64,000 bases of DNA, from NCBI RefSeq assembly GCF_032854445.1, contig NC_088297.1:9822163-9886162 (forward strand), written 5' to 3'. The position numbers were made by a program, and so were the translations under genes. A model generated the notes under the pieces. That model saw only the letters and a program-made list of their open reading frames with translations. It did not search any database and was not told the origin of the DNA. Source of the stretch: Liolophura sinensis (taxonomy: Eukaryota; Mollusca; Polyplacophora; Chitonida; Chitonidae). Each line of letters begins with the position of its first letter. Positions within the stretch are counted from its first letter, which is position 1. Of this stretch, positions 50,055 to 60,789 are shown one piece after another.

Positions 50055-50956
50055 GTAATTTTTATGTACCTGTTTATCTATTCATATATGCAGTTTGTGT
50101 CACATCTTACTGGTGGCACATTTTGCTGTATTCCGACTGAATCATTCATCTTTTGGGTCCACTTAAGAAAGTGTTTTTGAATTCTTTTTTTTTTTTCAGA
50201 TATGTTTGCATCAAAATGATGATCAATGCAATTCTTTTAAGACCTTAAATGTGTTGTTTTTTTTGTTGTTTTTTTTTTTCTTTGCAAAACTTTAAATGAA
50301 ACACCATTCTTGCTTATCTACTGATTTGTACATTTTTGCACATATGTTTTGGTGTAGACCACAACAGTGGCCTAGTGGTTAGAGCATTGGTCTTGAATTG
50401 ACAGACCTGGGATCAAACACGGACCAGGTCATACCACAGATATTTCGTGATGGCTGTTGCTGCCTCGCTTGGCGCTCAGCACTGAGGCGTTAGAGAAAGG
50501 AAATAAGACTAGTTGACCCATTTTCAGTATAATATGATTGGGTGGGGTGTCATGCTTGGTTTGTTGGGCTCATTACTTCAGGGCTGGCAACACTTTGGCA
50601 GCCTGGAGTCGCTCTGTCACGAGAAGACGTAGTACACGTGCACACACTTTATGACTCCTTGTCGTCATATGACTGAAAATGTTTTACATATGACATAAAA
50701 ACAAAAGCATACAAACATACATAAGGGCATGTCTTTTGATGTAGCTTTTATTTTGTAGGTTGGCAGTCCTACAAAATACCATGATATTATAATTTGTTAC
50801 TGATCTGCAGTATGAAGTTATGTGATTTCCTGTTAATCATATACAATTGCAAGCGATTTTTCACCAGATTAGTTCTACAAGGTGATTAGCTTATGAAACC
50901 TTCCATGAATTAAAGGTGATTCACTGTAAGTTTTATTTTGTTGTTCGCCATTACAG
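50055..50956 (+). other. CCDC43 intron 4
   Basis: 902 bp, GTAATT to CATTACAG. More than a third is a SINE family 2 copy (50360-50716). Poly-T stretches lie at about 50185 and 50258-50279. Confidence 0.88.
50360..50716 (+). mobile_element. SINE family 2, full-length with tRNA-like head
   Basis: The head has an A box (TGGCCTAGTGGTTAGAGC) and a B-box-like GGGATCAAACACGG. The body shares GCCTCGCTTGGCGCTCAGCA, GTTGACCCATTTTCAGTATA, GACTCCTTGTCGTCATATGA and CTGAAAATGTTTTA with the copies at 31022 and 34085. The end (GACATAAAAACAAAAGCATA) is a degraded tail. This copy shows the family is tRNA-derived. Confidence 0.8.
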
Positions 50957-51147
50957 ACTGGATGTCAAGGAATATGAATTCTCTTAGTGTGCTAGAGGCA
51001 GAACGAGAAAAAAGAGAGAAATCCAAACAGGATCACGAAAAGAAGAAAGAAAAAGATCGCACAGACAGAGAGGCCCAGAGACAAAAACAGCAGGAGAGGA
51101 AAGACGCTGAGAAAAAACGTACACAGAAAGGAGAGAAGAGACGGTGA
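50957..51147 (+). CDS. CCDC43: CCDC43 exon 5 (C-terminal coiled coil)
   Basis: A 191-nt last exon after GCCATTACAG. AC joins the g of exon 4 to make D. It reads DWMSRNMNSLSVLEAERE, then a highly charged K/E/R/Q helix, ending EKKRTQKGEKRR before TGA (51145-51147). Human ends EKKRTQRGERKR (recalled), an almost exact match. The charged stretch is a single long helix or coiled coil and the basic end could act as a nuclear or RNA-contact signal, by inference. AATAAA at 52589-52594 is a candidate polyadenylation signal. Confidence 0.95.
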
Positions 51148-51500
51148 TATTAGCTAGTATTGATACCAGTAAAATTGTGATGCGTGGATTTCTGTATGTA
51201 AGGGGGGATAACTCTGGCAGTTTAGGTTTAATAGCGGAAATGGTTTGCAAGCTGTTTCAACTTGGCCATTTTTTTTTAATAGCAAGAAACTTTGGCAGTG
51301 CTAGTTTATCACAAACCTTTTTGTGAGTTATTACATAGCCATCTTTTTCAGAGTACTAGTTGGAAAAATGACGCAATGAATTCCAACCACCTCAAACAGT
51401 TATGTAGCTTGTAGCAAGCCCTTGTATATATGTAAAGCGTCTGAGGTCGATGAACATGTCATGAATATCAAAAGTTATTCTGTAGTTTGTTTATTTCTTT

Positions 51501-51756
51501 GTTTATTTATTTGATTGGTTTTTTACGCCGTACTCAAGAATATTTCACTTATATGACGGCTGCTAGCATTATTGGTGGGAGGAAATGCCCAGTGGAAACC
51601 CACAACCATCTGCAGGTTGCTGGCAGACCTTCCCAGGTATGGCTGGAGAGGAAGCCAGCATGAGCTTTACTTGAATTCACAGCGACCACATTGGTGAGAG
51701 GCTCCTGGGTCATTATGCTGCACTAGCGTGCTAACCAACTGAGCAACGGAGGCCCT
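51501..51756 (-). mobile_element. SINE family 1, near full-length, minus strand
   Basis: Reads as the complement of the full family: ATTTATTTGATTGGTTTTTT and ACGCCGTACTCAAGAATATT first (tail), then the central domain, the B-box complement (TTGAATTCACAGCGACC) and the A-box complement CTAACCAACTGAGCAACGGA, ending GGCCCT. It lies in the CCDC43 3' flank, antisense to the gene. Confidence 0.92.
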
Positions 51757-52194
51757 CTGTATTTTTCTTTTATATAAACCTGAATCTGGTATTTTGAGTT
51801 TAAGAGCATTAAATTATTCCTTTATGTATTTGTTTGGTTGATGTTTTAACGCACACTTAACACTACTTCAGTTTTACGGTCTCAGCGTGATAATGGTTGT
51901 TGGTTTTGGAGAAGTGGGAAAATTGACCTGAGATATTCTCTTGTTGAAATTAACGTCTTAGTGTTGTAGGTAAGGTGTTCAACTCCACTGCTGTCCAAAA
52001 CTTTCGAAGATTATTGTTTTTTATATAGGTGTATATTTTTTACGTCTTCTTTAACCCTAGACTCAGTCAGGTTTTATCAGTCTGTCACCTCAAAGTACGG
52101 CCTGACAGGATTGGGTCATGTGAAACTTTGCTTTTGTCCAAACACGATCAAAATGAAAAGCTCCCCCCCCCCACCTCCCAAAATTTTGTTATAT

Positions 52195-52270
52195 GATTTA
52201 TTTATTTATTTATTTGATTGGTGTTTTACGCCGTACTAACGAATATTTTCACATTATGGTGGGAGGAATT
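52195..52270 (-). mobile_element. SINE family 1 tail fragment, minus strand
   Basis: TTATTTATTTGATTGGTGTT, TTACGCCGTACTAACGAATA and TTATGGTGGGAGGAATTTGG. Only the tail and a few bases of the central domain remain. Confidence 0.85.
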
Positions 52271-52588
52271 TGGGTAGTTAAATGAAGGCAGTGATCAGCC
52301 AGTCTAATGTTTTTGGCCGTGATATGACAGCATTGAGCAATAAGATTATCACCAAGGCACTGGGAAAGCGTCGTGAGTCATTTACATATGCCCTTCCTTC
52401 TGCATCCAGAATTCTGAGCTTTTGTTGTGGAGCTCTTGGCGTCAGTATTCAATATGTATCATAACTATCGGATCATAATTCTACGTTAAAAACTGCGTTC
52501 TTACAGTATGTATTGAAATTTGAAGTTAAGGTAGAAACCACACTGACTCCATTCAAAGAAAAGACAAGACCAGATGTTTATATGCATT

Positions 52589-52594
52589 AATAAA
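52589..52594 (+). terminator. Candidate polyadenylation signal, CCDC43
   Basis: AATAAA in ATGCATTAATAAAATGTTGT, followed by GTTGTGCC and TTTTTGTGTCCTTTTGTG further on, a reasonable U/GU-rich context. It would give a 3' UTR of about 1.45 kb carrying two antisense SINE pieces. Motif-only support. Confidence 0.4.
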
Positions 52595-53004
52595 ATGTTG
52601 TGCCAGCCAATGTTTTAAAAGCATACATTTGAATTTTTGTGTCCTTTTGTGCATAAACCAGATATTGAGAAAGTCAGAGGTGCTGCCATGTTATCATTTT
52701 TAACCAACCGGTGGCTATTTCTTTCTATGACTCTGGAATGTATCTGTTTGCTCTGTTAGTCTTACGTGTGTGGGTTACAAGTGACGCGAAATCATGTTTT
52801 CGCTTTCTCTAAAATGGCGGATCACATGGTGTAGTCAGAATTAAACCAGATTAAAACTTGGTTTATAGAGCTAGCAAACATGTTCTAATGAAATGGCTTG
52901 ATCTGTTTAGGGCTGTTTTCATCTGTCTTCCAAAATAGCGAAGGTTTTATTATACATGTATATATTGTATTTGTTGTCTTTTCTTTTGATCGAGTTGAAA
53001 GGTA

Positions 53005-53250
53005 GCATCAGGTATCTCTACTCCACTAATGTTGCATCAGCCATCTCCACTAATGTTGCACCAGGCATCTCTGCTCCTTTAATGTCGCACCAGGCATCTC
53101 CACTAATGTTGCACCAGGCATCTCTACTCCACTAATGTTGCACCAGGCATCTCTGCTCCACTAATGTTGCATCAGGCATCTCCACTAATGTTGCATCAGG
53201 CATCTCTACTCCACTAACGTTGCACCAGGCATCTCTACTCCACTAATGCT
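53005..53250. repeat. Minisatellite, 24 to 30-bp unit (AATGTTGCACCAGGCATCTC)
   Basis: Nine or ten units of AATGTTGCACCAGGCATCTC followed by either CACT or TACTCCACT-type endings, which explains the two lengths. The units alternate in short and long forms. Confidence 0.9.
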
Positions 53251-53350
53251 CCATCTGTTTTAATGCCAGTTTCAAGTGAGTGTTTTTTTTTAAAGTGAGT
53301 TTCCTTCTTATTATGAGTAATCTTGGAATCTGATTCTTAACTACTGTTCC

Positions 53351-53370
53351 GAACTACTGAACAGTAGTTC
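53351..53370. repeat. Short perfect inverted repeat
   Basis: GAACTACTG, then AA, then CAGTAGTTC. It is close to the left end of a truncated MITE1, and may be rearranged element sequence. Confidence 0.7.
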
Positions 53371-53384
53371 TGAAGGCTAGTATA

Positions 53385-53567
53385 TTCTGAAGGCCAGTAT
53401 CTTCTGAAGGCAATATTGGGTGTAGACCGATAAAATTATACTCTTTCCTGTGTCCTGACACTGGCCAATCTAACCAATGTAATTTTTGTCTCCAAAATCA
53501 AATTAAAAATGAGCATAAATTGCACTGAAAGTTGCTTTTGATAAGTGAAAAGGTTGAGGAACTAGGG
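53385..53567 (-). mobile_element. MITE1 copy e, left end lost
   Basis: Starts within TTCTGAAGGC and continues ACCGATAAAATTATACTC, TGGCCAATCTAACCAATGTA, TTTGTCTCCAAAATCAAATT and AGGTTGAGGAACTAGGGT. The right-hand inverted repeat is present. TTCTGAAGGC-type pieces are locally triplicated in place of the missing left end. Confidence 0.7.
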
Positions 53568-53571
53568 TTCA

Positions 53572-53765
53572 TTTCACCTAAAGTTCAGTACATGCGTTTT
53601 TAATTGACACATTTTGCTTGATTCTGATTGATTCATCAACCTTATTGAACCATGAAAGAGTTTGCTTAATTTTTATCAGAAAACTGTGTTGCCATTAGAA
53701 GCGTTATTGTAAGGCCTTTATGCGCTTCTGAAAATGCATTTTTAAATACCAAACTTTAAATGAAA
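53572..53765 (+). mobile_element. MITE2 copy c
   Basis: TTTCACCTAAAGTTCAGTAC on the left, and a right end whose reverse complement is TTTCATTTAAAGTTTGGTAT: a terminal inverted repeat of about 20 nt. Inner blocks GCTTGATTCTGATTGATTCA, TTTTATCAGAAAACTGTGTT and AGGCCTTTATGCGCTTCTGA match the other copies. It abuts MITE1 copy e. Confidence 0.75.
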
Positions 53766-54154
53766 GACACTTTGTTTCACTGTGTGTTTAAACCTACAAT
53801 TTCACAAAAGTGCAAGTGGTGCAGTTCTCCGAACTATTTGAAGACAAGATGTACATGAAAATTTGTAAATGATGAATGTAAGGTTTGAAAAAGGGATGCT
53901 TTTTTCATCTGGCTATAAGCAGACACCCTTTTTTCACCTGTCTTATGCGTTGCTGATGTCAATGTTTTGAAAATAAACATGATGATATACATGTACTCAG
54001 CATGCCATTGATTTTTGGAGAATTCAGAAGACCCAATGTTAAATATCGCCCTCTGTCAGTTACATTAAAGTGTTTCAGGCCTTAAGCATTCAACCGAGCC
54101 ATTGTTATCCAAAAATATTCAAAGCCATATTTTTTTTTATGTGGATGCATTTAT

Positions 54155-55703
54155 GTTACACCTTGATGTGTATTTGTACAACACCTTGATGTGTATTGTA
54201 CAACACCTTGACGTGTACTTGTATTACACCGTGATGTGTATTTGTACAACACCTTGATGTGTATTGTACAACACCTTGACGTGTACTTGTATTACACCTT
54301 GACGTGTATTTGTACAACACCTTGTGTATTTGTACAACACTGTGATGTGTATTTGTACAACACCTCATTGTGTATTGTACAACACCTTGACATACTTGTA
54401 GTACACCTTGATGTGTACTTGTATTACACCTGGATGTGTACATGTATTACACCTGGATGTGTACATGTATTACACATTGATGTGTACGTGTATTACACCA
54501 TGATGTGTATGTGTATTACATCTTCATGTGTACCTGTATTACATCTTCATGTGTACCTGTACAGTATGTGAGGTGCACTTGTATTAGGCTGCTCCTTGAT
54601 GCTTACATGTATTACACACTGATCTGTACTTTTACTGTGCTGTTATGTAGATTTGTACTACAGAATGGCGCGTACTCTTACAACACGCTGATGTGTACTT
54701 ATAAAACACGCTGATGTGTACTTATAAAACATGCTGATGTGTACTTATACAACACTCTGATCTGTACTTTTATTGTGCTGTGATGTAGATTTGTACTACA
54801 GCATGGCGCGTACTCGTACAACACCCTGATGTGTACTTATAAAACACGCTGATGTGTACTTATAAAACACGCTGATGTGTACTTATAAAACACTCTGATG
54901 TGTACTTTTACTGTGCTGTTATGTAGATTTGTACTACAGTATGGCGCGTACTCGTACAACACCCTGATGTGTACTTATAAAACACGCTGATGTGTACTTA
55001 TAAAACACGCTGATGTGTACTTATAAAACACTCTGATGTGCACTCCTACAACACCCTGATGTGTACTTATAAAACATGCTGATGTGTACTTATAAAACAC
55101 TCTGATGTGTACTTATAAAACACTCTGATGTGCACTCCTACAACACCCTGATGTGTACTTATAAAACACTCTGATGTGTACTTATAAAACACTCTGATGT
55201 GTACTTATAAAACACTCTGATGTGCACTCCTACAACACCCTGATGTGTACTTATAAAACACTCTGATGTGCACTCCTACAACACCCTGCTGCGTACTTAT
55301 AAAACACGCTGATGTGTACTTATACAACACTCTGATGTGTACTTTTACTGTGCTGTGATGTAGACTTGTACTACAGCATGGCGCGTACTCGTACACCACC
55401 CTGATGTGTACTTATAAAACACGCTGATGTGTACTTATACAACACTCTGATGTGTACTTTTACTGTGCTGTGATGTAGACTTGTACTACAGCAGGGCGCG
55501 TACTTGTACAACACCCTGATGTGTACTTATAAAACACGCTGATGTGTACTTATACAACACTCTGATGTGCACTCCTACAACACCCTGATGTGTACTTTTA
55601 CTGCGCCCTGATGTAGATTTGTACTACAGCATGGCGCATACTTGTACAACACCCTAATGTGTACTTATACAACACTCTGATGTGTACTTATATTACACCT
55701 TGA
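54155..55703. repeat. 23-bp satellite with higher-order structure
   Basis: About 1.55 kb of 23-bp units. The left third uses ACCTTGATGTGTATTTGTAC + AAC units; the right part uses CTGATGTGTACTTATAAAAC + ACG units. A marked variant (TTGTACTACAG then xATGGCGCGTAC) recurs at 54653, 54791, 54929, 55366, 55481 and 55619. The spacings are 138, 138, 437, 115 and 138, that is 6, 6, 19, 5 and 6 units of 23 bp exactly. Open frames across it on both strands are repeat translations. Confidence 0.95.
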
Positions 55704-55709
55704 TACACA

Positions 55710-56984
55710 GTTGAGTGATGTGTAAAGAATGAAAATTTGAAATATAGCTTTACAGCTGAAATATAGCAATCTTAGGGCACATTAGCCATGTCCAAATCTT
55801 TTGAGTGCTTCCTGTGTCTTTGTGTTGTTTATTAACCATGCCTATTTTTGTACTTACATATCTAACAAAATACATCATTGTACACAGACTTTTTTCAGAG
55901 TTGATGTGTTTCTTGAGGTATGTAATTTCAGATGTTCTGGTATCATTTTACAAAAGTAAAAAAAAAAAATGTTAGAAAAGAGTATTGAAATTGGATTCGT
56001 GAATAGTAAGTGGAAAAGATAAATTATGATTAATGGTATGAGGGAAGTAAACAAAACCATGCCAGCGAAAAGAAAAAATGGAAAAGTTGTTTTTTTCACT
56101 TTTGACATGTATGTTTAGTCTACGAACACTTGGTTTCGAGCTTTGAGTAAATGTATCAAAGTTAATAAAGCTGCATTCTGGGTATTTTCTCACTTGGTTC
56201 TTAGTATAAGAAACAGGCCCAATACTTGTTGACCTAGTGTAGGTGTGGGACTGTGTGGCATGTATTTAAAATGGCATTTTAGTGATGCAGCACTGTTAAC
56301 ATGTCAGCCACGAGACTGGCCTGTGAAATGAAACCTGATTGTGATAGAATAAGACATACACACACCCGAGGGCTGTTGTTCGCTCTAATAACAGGCCCTC
56401 GAGACTCCTACGAAAGTGCCGGTTTCTTGCGATTAGAAGTCTCCAAATCTTGACCAACGATGCTTTGGAATCCACTGATGTGTTGGAATCATAACCACTT
56501 CAGCAACAGAGGCCGCTACATTGCTGGTGATGTAGCCGAACATGTGTAAAGTAATTACAGCCACATCATGGCGACAAAATATTGAGAGTATCAATAAGTA
56601 GTCATTAACTAAATTCACAAGCAACCTTTGTGGAGTTGTCAAAAAGCATGGCTTTATTCAAGAGGTACATCATTTTTACAAAAAAACAGCGTTTTGACTA
56701 AACATTTTCTCTTTTTCAACAAGGCAAGATAACAAAAGCCTTGTTAGCGTTCAATAATTCACCACAATCTTCAAAGTCCCCAAAAATTTTTTAAATTGAT
56801 CTAACATCTGATAACTATAATATTTATAATAACATAACAAAATTCTCCAAGAATTCAATGCTTTAACAGTTACATTTATTTGATGCTGTGGAAAACCATT
56901 AAAGGCAAACAAGAAAACAGTAAAGCTAGATGTACAAAAAACAATGGATTTTTCTTAGGAAGTATTTTTTGTTTGTATATTTGC

Positions 56985-57017
<33 letters not shown>

Positions 57018-57390
57018 CTCACAACATGACATGAACACCAGGTTTTGGCTTTTGACCTTCAAGACGATGCTAAGTGTTTGATCTTGAAAGTGTCCTGATT
57101 CAGTAGCTAATAACTGGAATCTCGATGAGTTAATTGTTGAGTGTAATGAAAAATGAGGTCATCAGTGGCTACAACATAAATTAGCTTATCAATAACAGCA
57201 AGGTTACATGAAACTTGAACATTTCTATATATACAGCACAAAAATGAATTAATTATTGGTAATAAGAAAATAAGAAAGAACATAATTAAGTAACTGTGCT
57301 GTTGTATACTGTATTTTCCAACACATCGAGTCGGCAAAAATAACTAAAATATCAAAGCAAAAGCTTAAATTTTTGGATCAAAAAATTTAT
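55710..57390. other. Intergenic, no gene seen
   Basis: AT-rich sequence with a GT/TA microsatellite at 56984-57017. TTTATT at 56653 (AATAAA on the minus strand) could mark the 3' end of a minus-strand transcript whose exons lie beyond the window, but I see no exon to support it. Confidence 0.4.
56984..57017. repeat. GT/TA compound microsatellite
   Basis: GTGTGTGTGTGTATATATAT run continuing as TA repeats to 57017. Confidence 0.92.
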
Positions 57391-57548
57391 GGCTTCCTCT
57401 TCGGATGTATGTGGGAAGGTCTGTCTGCAACCTGCAGATGGTCGTAGGCTTCCTCCCACCAGAATGCTGACCCCCGTCACATAAGTGAAATAATCTTCAG
57501 TACGGCATAAAACACCTTTCAAATAAATGAATAAAATAAATTTTTGGA
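57366..57548 (+). mobile_element. SINE family 1, 5'-truncated, with likely target-site duplication
   Basis: The recognisable part (57391-57535) starts at GGCTTCCTCTTCGGATGTAT and ends GTACGGCATAAAACACCTTT plus CAAATAAATG. TAAATTTTTGGA (12 bp) occurs at 57366-57377 and 57537-57548, flanking it. Thirteen unexplained bases lie between the left duplication and the SINE, and part of the central region is deleted. Confidence 0.75.
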
Positions 57549-57954
57549 GACAAGGACTGTTTTGATAAAGCAAATATAAATCTAACATCTATAGAGAAAG
57601 TTTAATATCATGAATTGGAGACATGGCATTTCATTATTTTACTGGCTTGACTTTAGCAACATTCATCACCAGTATAATTATATAAGAACAAACAAAGTAC
57701 TGAATAACAAAATACATACTAGACAGGCACAGATTTCAAAACCAGCCTGAAAATCAAAAAGTTCATGAATCCTATGCCATAAGTTAGTTGTTGTGTATTA
57801 AGTAGTTTGAGCAGATCAAGTCTGCAAACAGCCCACCTAATGACACAGTAGGCTAAGTAATTCAAATAAGTACATGTAAGTGAATCAGGTCTGATGTGCT
57901 AGAAGAACCAAAAAGATAAGGTCAATGAACGTTATTTAAGCTACATAGTAAGCT

Positions 57955-59165
57955 AATTACAGGCTAAGTGAATCAAAGCTCCTTCAGACATTACAGGTTA
58001 AGTGAATCAAAGTTCCTTTAGACATTAAAGGCTAAGTGAATCAAAGCTCCTTTAGACATTACAGGCTAAGTGAATCAAAGTTCCTCTAGACATTACAGGC
58101 TAAGTGAATCAAAGTTCCTTTAGACATTACAGGCTAAGTGAATCAAAGTTCCTTTGGACATTACAGGCTGAGTGAATCAAAGTTCCTTTGGACATTACAG
58201 GCTGAGTGAATCAAAGTTCCTTTAGACATTACAGGCTAAGTTAATCAAAGTTCCTCTAGACATTACAGGCTAAGTGAATCAAAGCTCCTTTAGACATTAC
58301 AGGCTTAGGGAATCAAAGTTCCTTTGGACATTACAGGTTGAGTGAATCAAAGCTCCTTCAGATGTTACAGGCTAACTGAATCAAAGTTCCCTTCGACATT
58401 ACAGGCTAAGTGAATCAAAGTTCCCTTCCACATTACAGGCTAAGTGAATCAAAGTTCCTTTGGACATTACAGGCTGAGTGAATCAAAGCTCCTTTAAACA
58501 TTACAGGCTGAGTGAATCAAAGCTCCTTCAGATGTTACAGGCTAACTGAATCAAAGCTCCCTTCCACATTACAGGCTAAGTGATTCAAAGTTTCCTTCGA
58601 CATTACAGGTAAAGTGATTCAAAGTTCCCTTCCACATTACAGGCTAAGTGATTCAAAGTTCTCTTCCACATTACAGGCTAAGTGAATCAAAGCTCCTTCA
58701 GACATTACAGGCTAAGTGAATCAAAGCTCCTTTAGACATTACAGGCTGAGTGAATCAAAGCTCCTTTAAACATTACAGGCTGAGTGAATCAAAGCTCCTT
58801 CAGATGTTACAGGCTAACTGAATCAAAGCTCCCTTCGACATTACAGGCTAAGTGATTCAAAGCTCCCTTCGACATTACAGGCTAAGTGATTCAAAGTTCC
58901 CTTCCACATTACAGGCTAAGTGATTCAAAGTTCCCTTCCACATTACAGGCTAAGTGAATCAAAGTTCCTTCAGACATTACAGACCAAGTGAATCAAAGTT
59001 CCTTTAGACATTACAGGCTAAGTGAATCAAAGTTCCTTCAGACATTACAGACCAAGTGAATCAAAGTTCCTTCAGACATTACAGGCTAAGTGAATCAAAG
59101 TTCCTTCAGACATTACAGACCAAGTGAATCAAAGTTCCTCTAGACATCACAGACTAAGTGAATCA
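57955..59165. repeat. 34-bp satellite, about 35 units
   Basis: Units of ATTACAGGCTAAGTGAATCA + AAGTTCCTTTAGAC (34 bp). A variant beginning GATGTTACAGGCTAACTGAA occurs at 58361, 58531 and 58803, spaced 170 and 272 bp, which are exactly 5 and 8 units. Sub-blocks with CCCTTCCACATT or CCTTCGACATT endings cluster in the middle. Nothing here resembles CRISPR: the repeats are contiguous without spacers. Confidence 0.95.
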
Positions 59166-59483
59166 AATTTATTCAAGTAATGGTGATTCTGATTACCATA
59201 AGCAGACCTAGGAGTAGAACTGTCATGATCTTACAACCTGTCATATTTAGCTCATGTGACACTGATATTGCTCAAGAAAACTTAAATACAAAACTTAATA
59301 TCACATGCAGCTGTTGTTGAATTACAATACTAATTAGGGCCTCTATGTCTTGCCCCACTTCCCTCCGTGACTCCTGTGGCAATGTGTTATTTGTTCCTCT
59401 GCAGTGACAATACTGGTTCACTACAGCATTAACGTTCTTTGTGAGCGTCACTTTAGAACGTATGCGAATTCTCTGGCAAGATG

Positions 59484-60566
59484 AACATGCCTTGTTGCTA
59501 ATGGAAAACGCCAAATATCCAAATTCACTCACTTACTCACATGCTTTGTTGCTAATGGAAAATTCCAAATATCCAAATTCACTCACTTACTCACATGCCT
59601 TGCTGCTAATGGAAAACGCCAAATATCCAAATTCAATCACTACTCACATGCCTTATTGCTAATGAAAATTCCAATATCCAAATTCACTCACTTACTCACA
59701 TGCCTTGTTGCTAATGAAAACGCCAAATATCCAAATTCAATCACTTACTCACATGCCTTGTTGCTAATGGAAAATGCCAAATATCCAAATTCACTCACTT
59801 ACTCACATGCCTTGTTGCTAACGGAAAACGCCAAATGTCCAAATTCACTCACTTACTCACATGCCTTGCTGCTAATGGAAAATGCCAAATATCCAAATTC
59901 ACTCACTTACTCACATGCTTTGTTGCTAATGGAAAATGCCAAATATCCAAATTCACTCACTTACTCACATGCCTTGCTGCTAATGGAAAACGCCAAATAT
60001 CCAAATTCACTCACTTACTCACATGCCTTGTTGCTAATGGAAAATGCCAATATCCAAATTCAATCACTTACTCACATGCCTTGTTGCTAATGGAAAACGC
60101 CAAATATCCAAATTCACTCACTTACTCACATGCCTTGTTGCTACTGGAAAATGCCAAATATCCAAATTCACTCACTTACTCACATGCCTTGTTGCTAATG
60201 GAAAATGCCAAATATCCAAATTCACTCACTTACTCACATGCCTTGTTGCTAATGGAAAACGCCAAATATCCAAATTCACTCACTTACTCACATGCTTTGT
60301 TGCTAATGGAAAACGCCAAATATCCAAATTCACTCACTTACTCACATGCCTTGTTGCTAATGGAAAACGCCAAATATCCAAATTCACTCACTTACTCACA
60401 TGCTTTGTTGCTAATGGAAAACGCCAAATATCCAAATTCACTCACTTACTCACATGCTTTGTTGCTAATGGAAAATGCCAAATATCCAAATTCACTCACT
60501 TACTCACATGCCTTGTTGCTAATGGAAAATGCCAAATATCCAAATTCACTCACTTACTCACATGCC
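59484..60566. repeat. 54-bp tandem array, about 20 units
   Basis: Unit ACATGCCTTGTTGCTAATGG + AAAACGCCAAATATCCAAAT + TCACTCACTTACTC. The 54-bp length is 18 codons, so several frames stay open for 140 to 260 codons and read as repeats such as HALLLMENAKYPNSLTYS. Left-hand units carry small deletions that shift frame between open frames; right-hand units are nearly identical, which suggests recent expansion on that side. I treat it as satellite DNA, not a gene. Confidence 0.95.
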
Positions 60567-60713
60567 TCCTGTATAAGACCTAATATCGGGACCCAAAACA
60601 CTGCGTTTTTAAAGGCATGTAAATGACTTTTATAAAATATTACTTTTGGGACTGGGACTACAACAGCAGACAAACCTCAAAGCAACTTTCTAAGATCAAT
60701 AAAACAATCAGGT

Positions 60714-60783
60714 CAAATATGGAACCCATATGCAAATATGAAACCCATATGCAAATATGGAACCCATATGCAAATATGGGTGA
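60714..60783. repeat. 19-bp tandem repeat
   Basis: AAATATGGAACCCATATGC three times plus a partial copy. Each unit contains GCATATGG/CCCATATGC symmetry. Confidence 0.9.
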
Positions 60784-60789
60784 AATTTC

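Noticed and set aside
54156-54571. Cysteine/tyrosine-rich open frames on both strands
   Set aside because: They are translations of the 23-bp satellite.
57955-59165. CRISPR-like regular 34-bp repeats
   Set aside because: Units are contiguous with no spacers, and the genome is eukaryotic; this is satellite DNA.
59656-60626. 144-, 179- and 263-residue open frames
   Set aside because: They are a 54-bp (18-codon) repeat read in different frames with no start context, domain or unique flanks.
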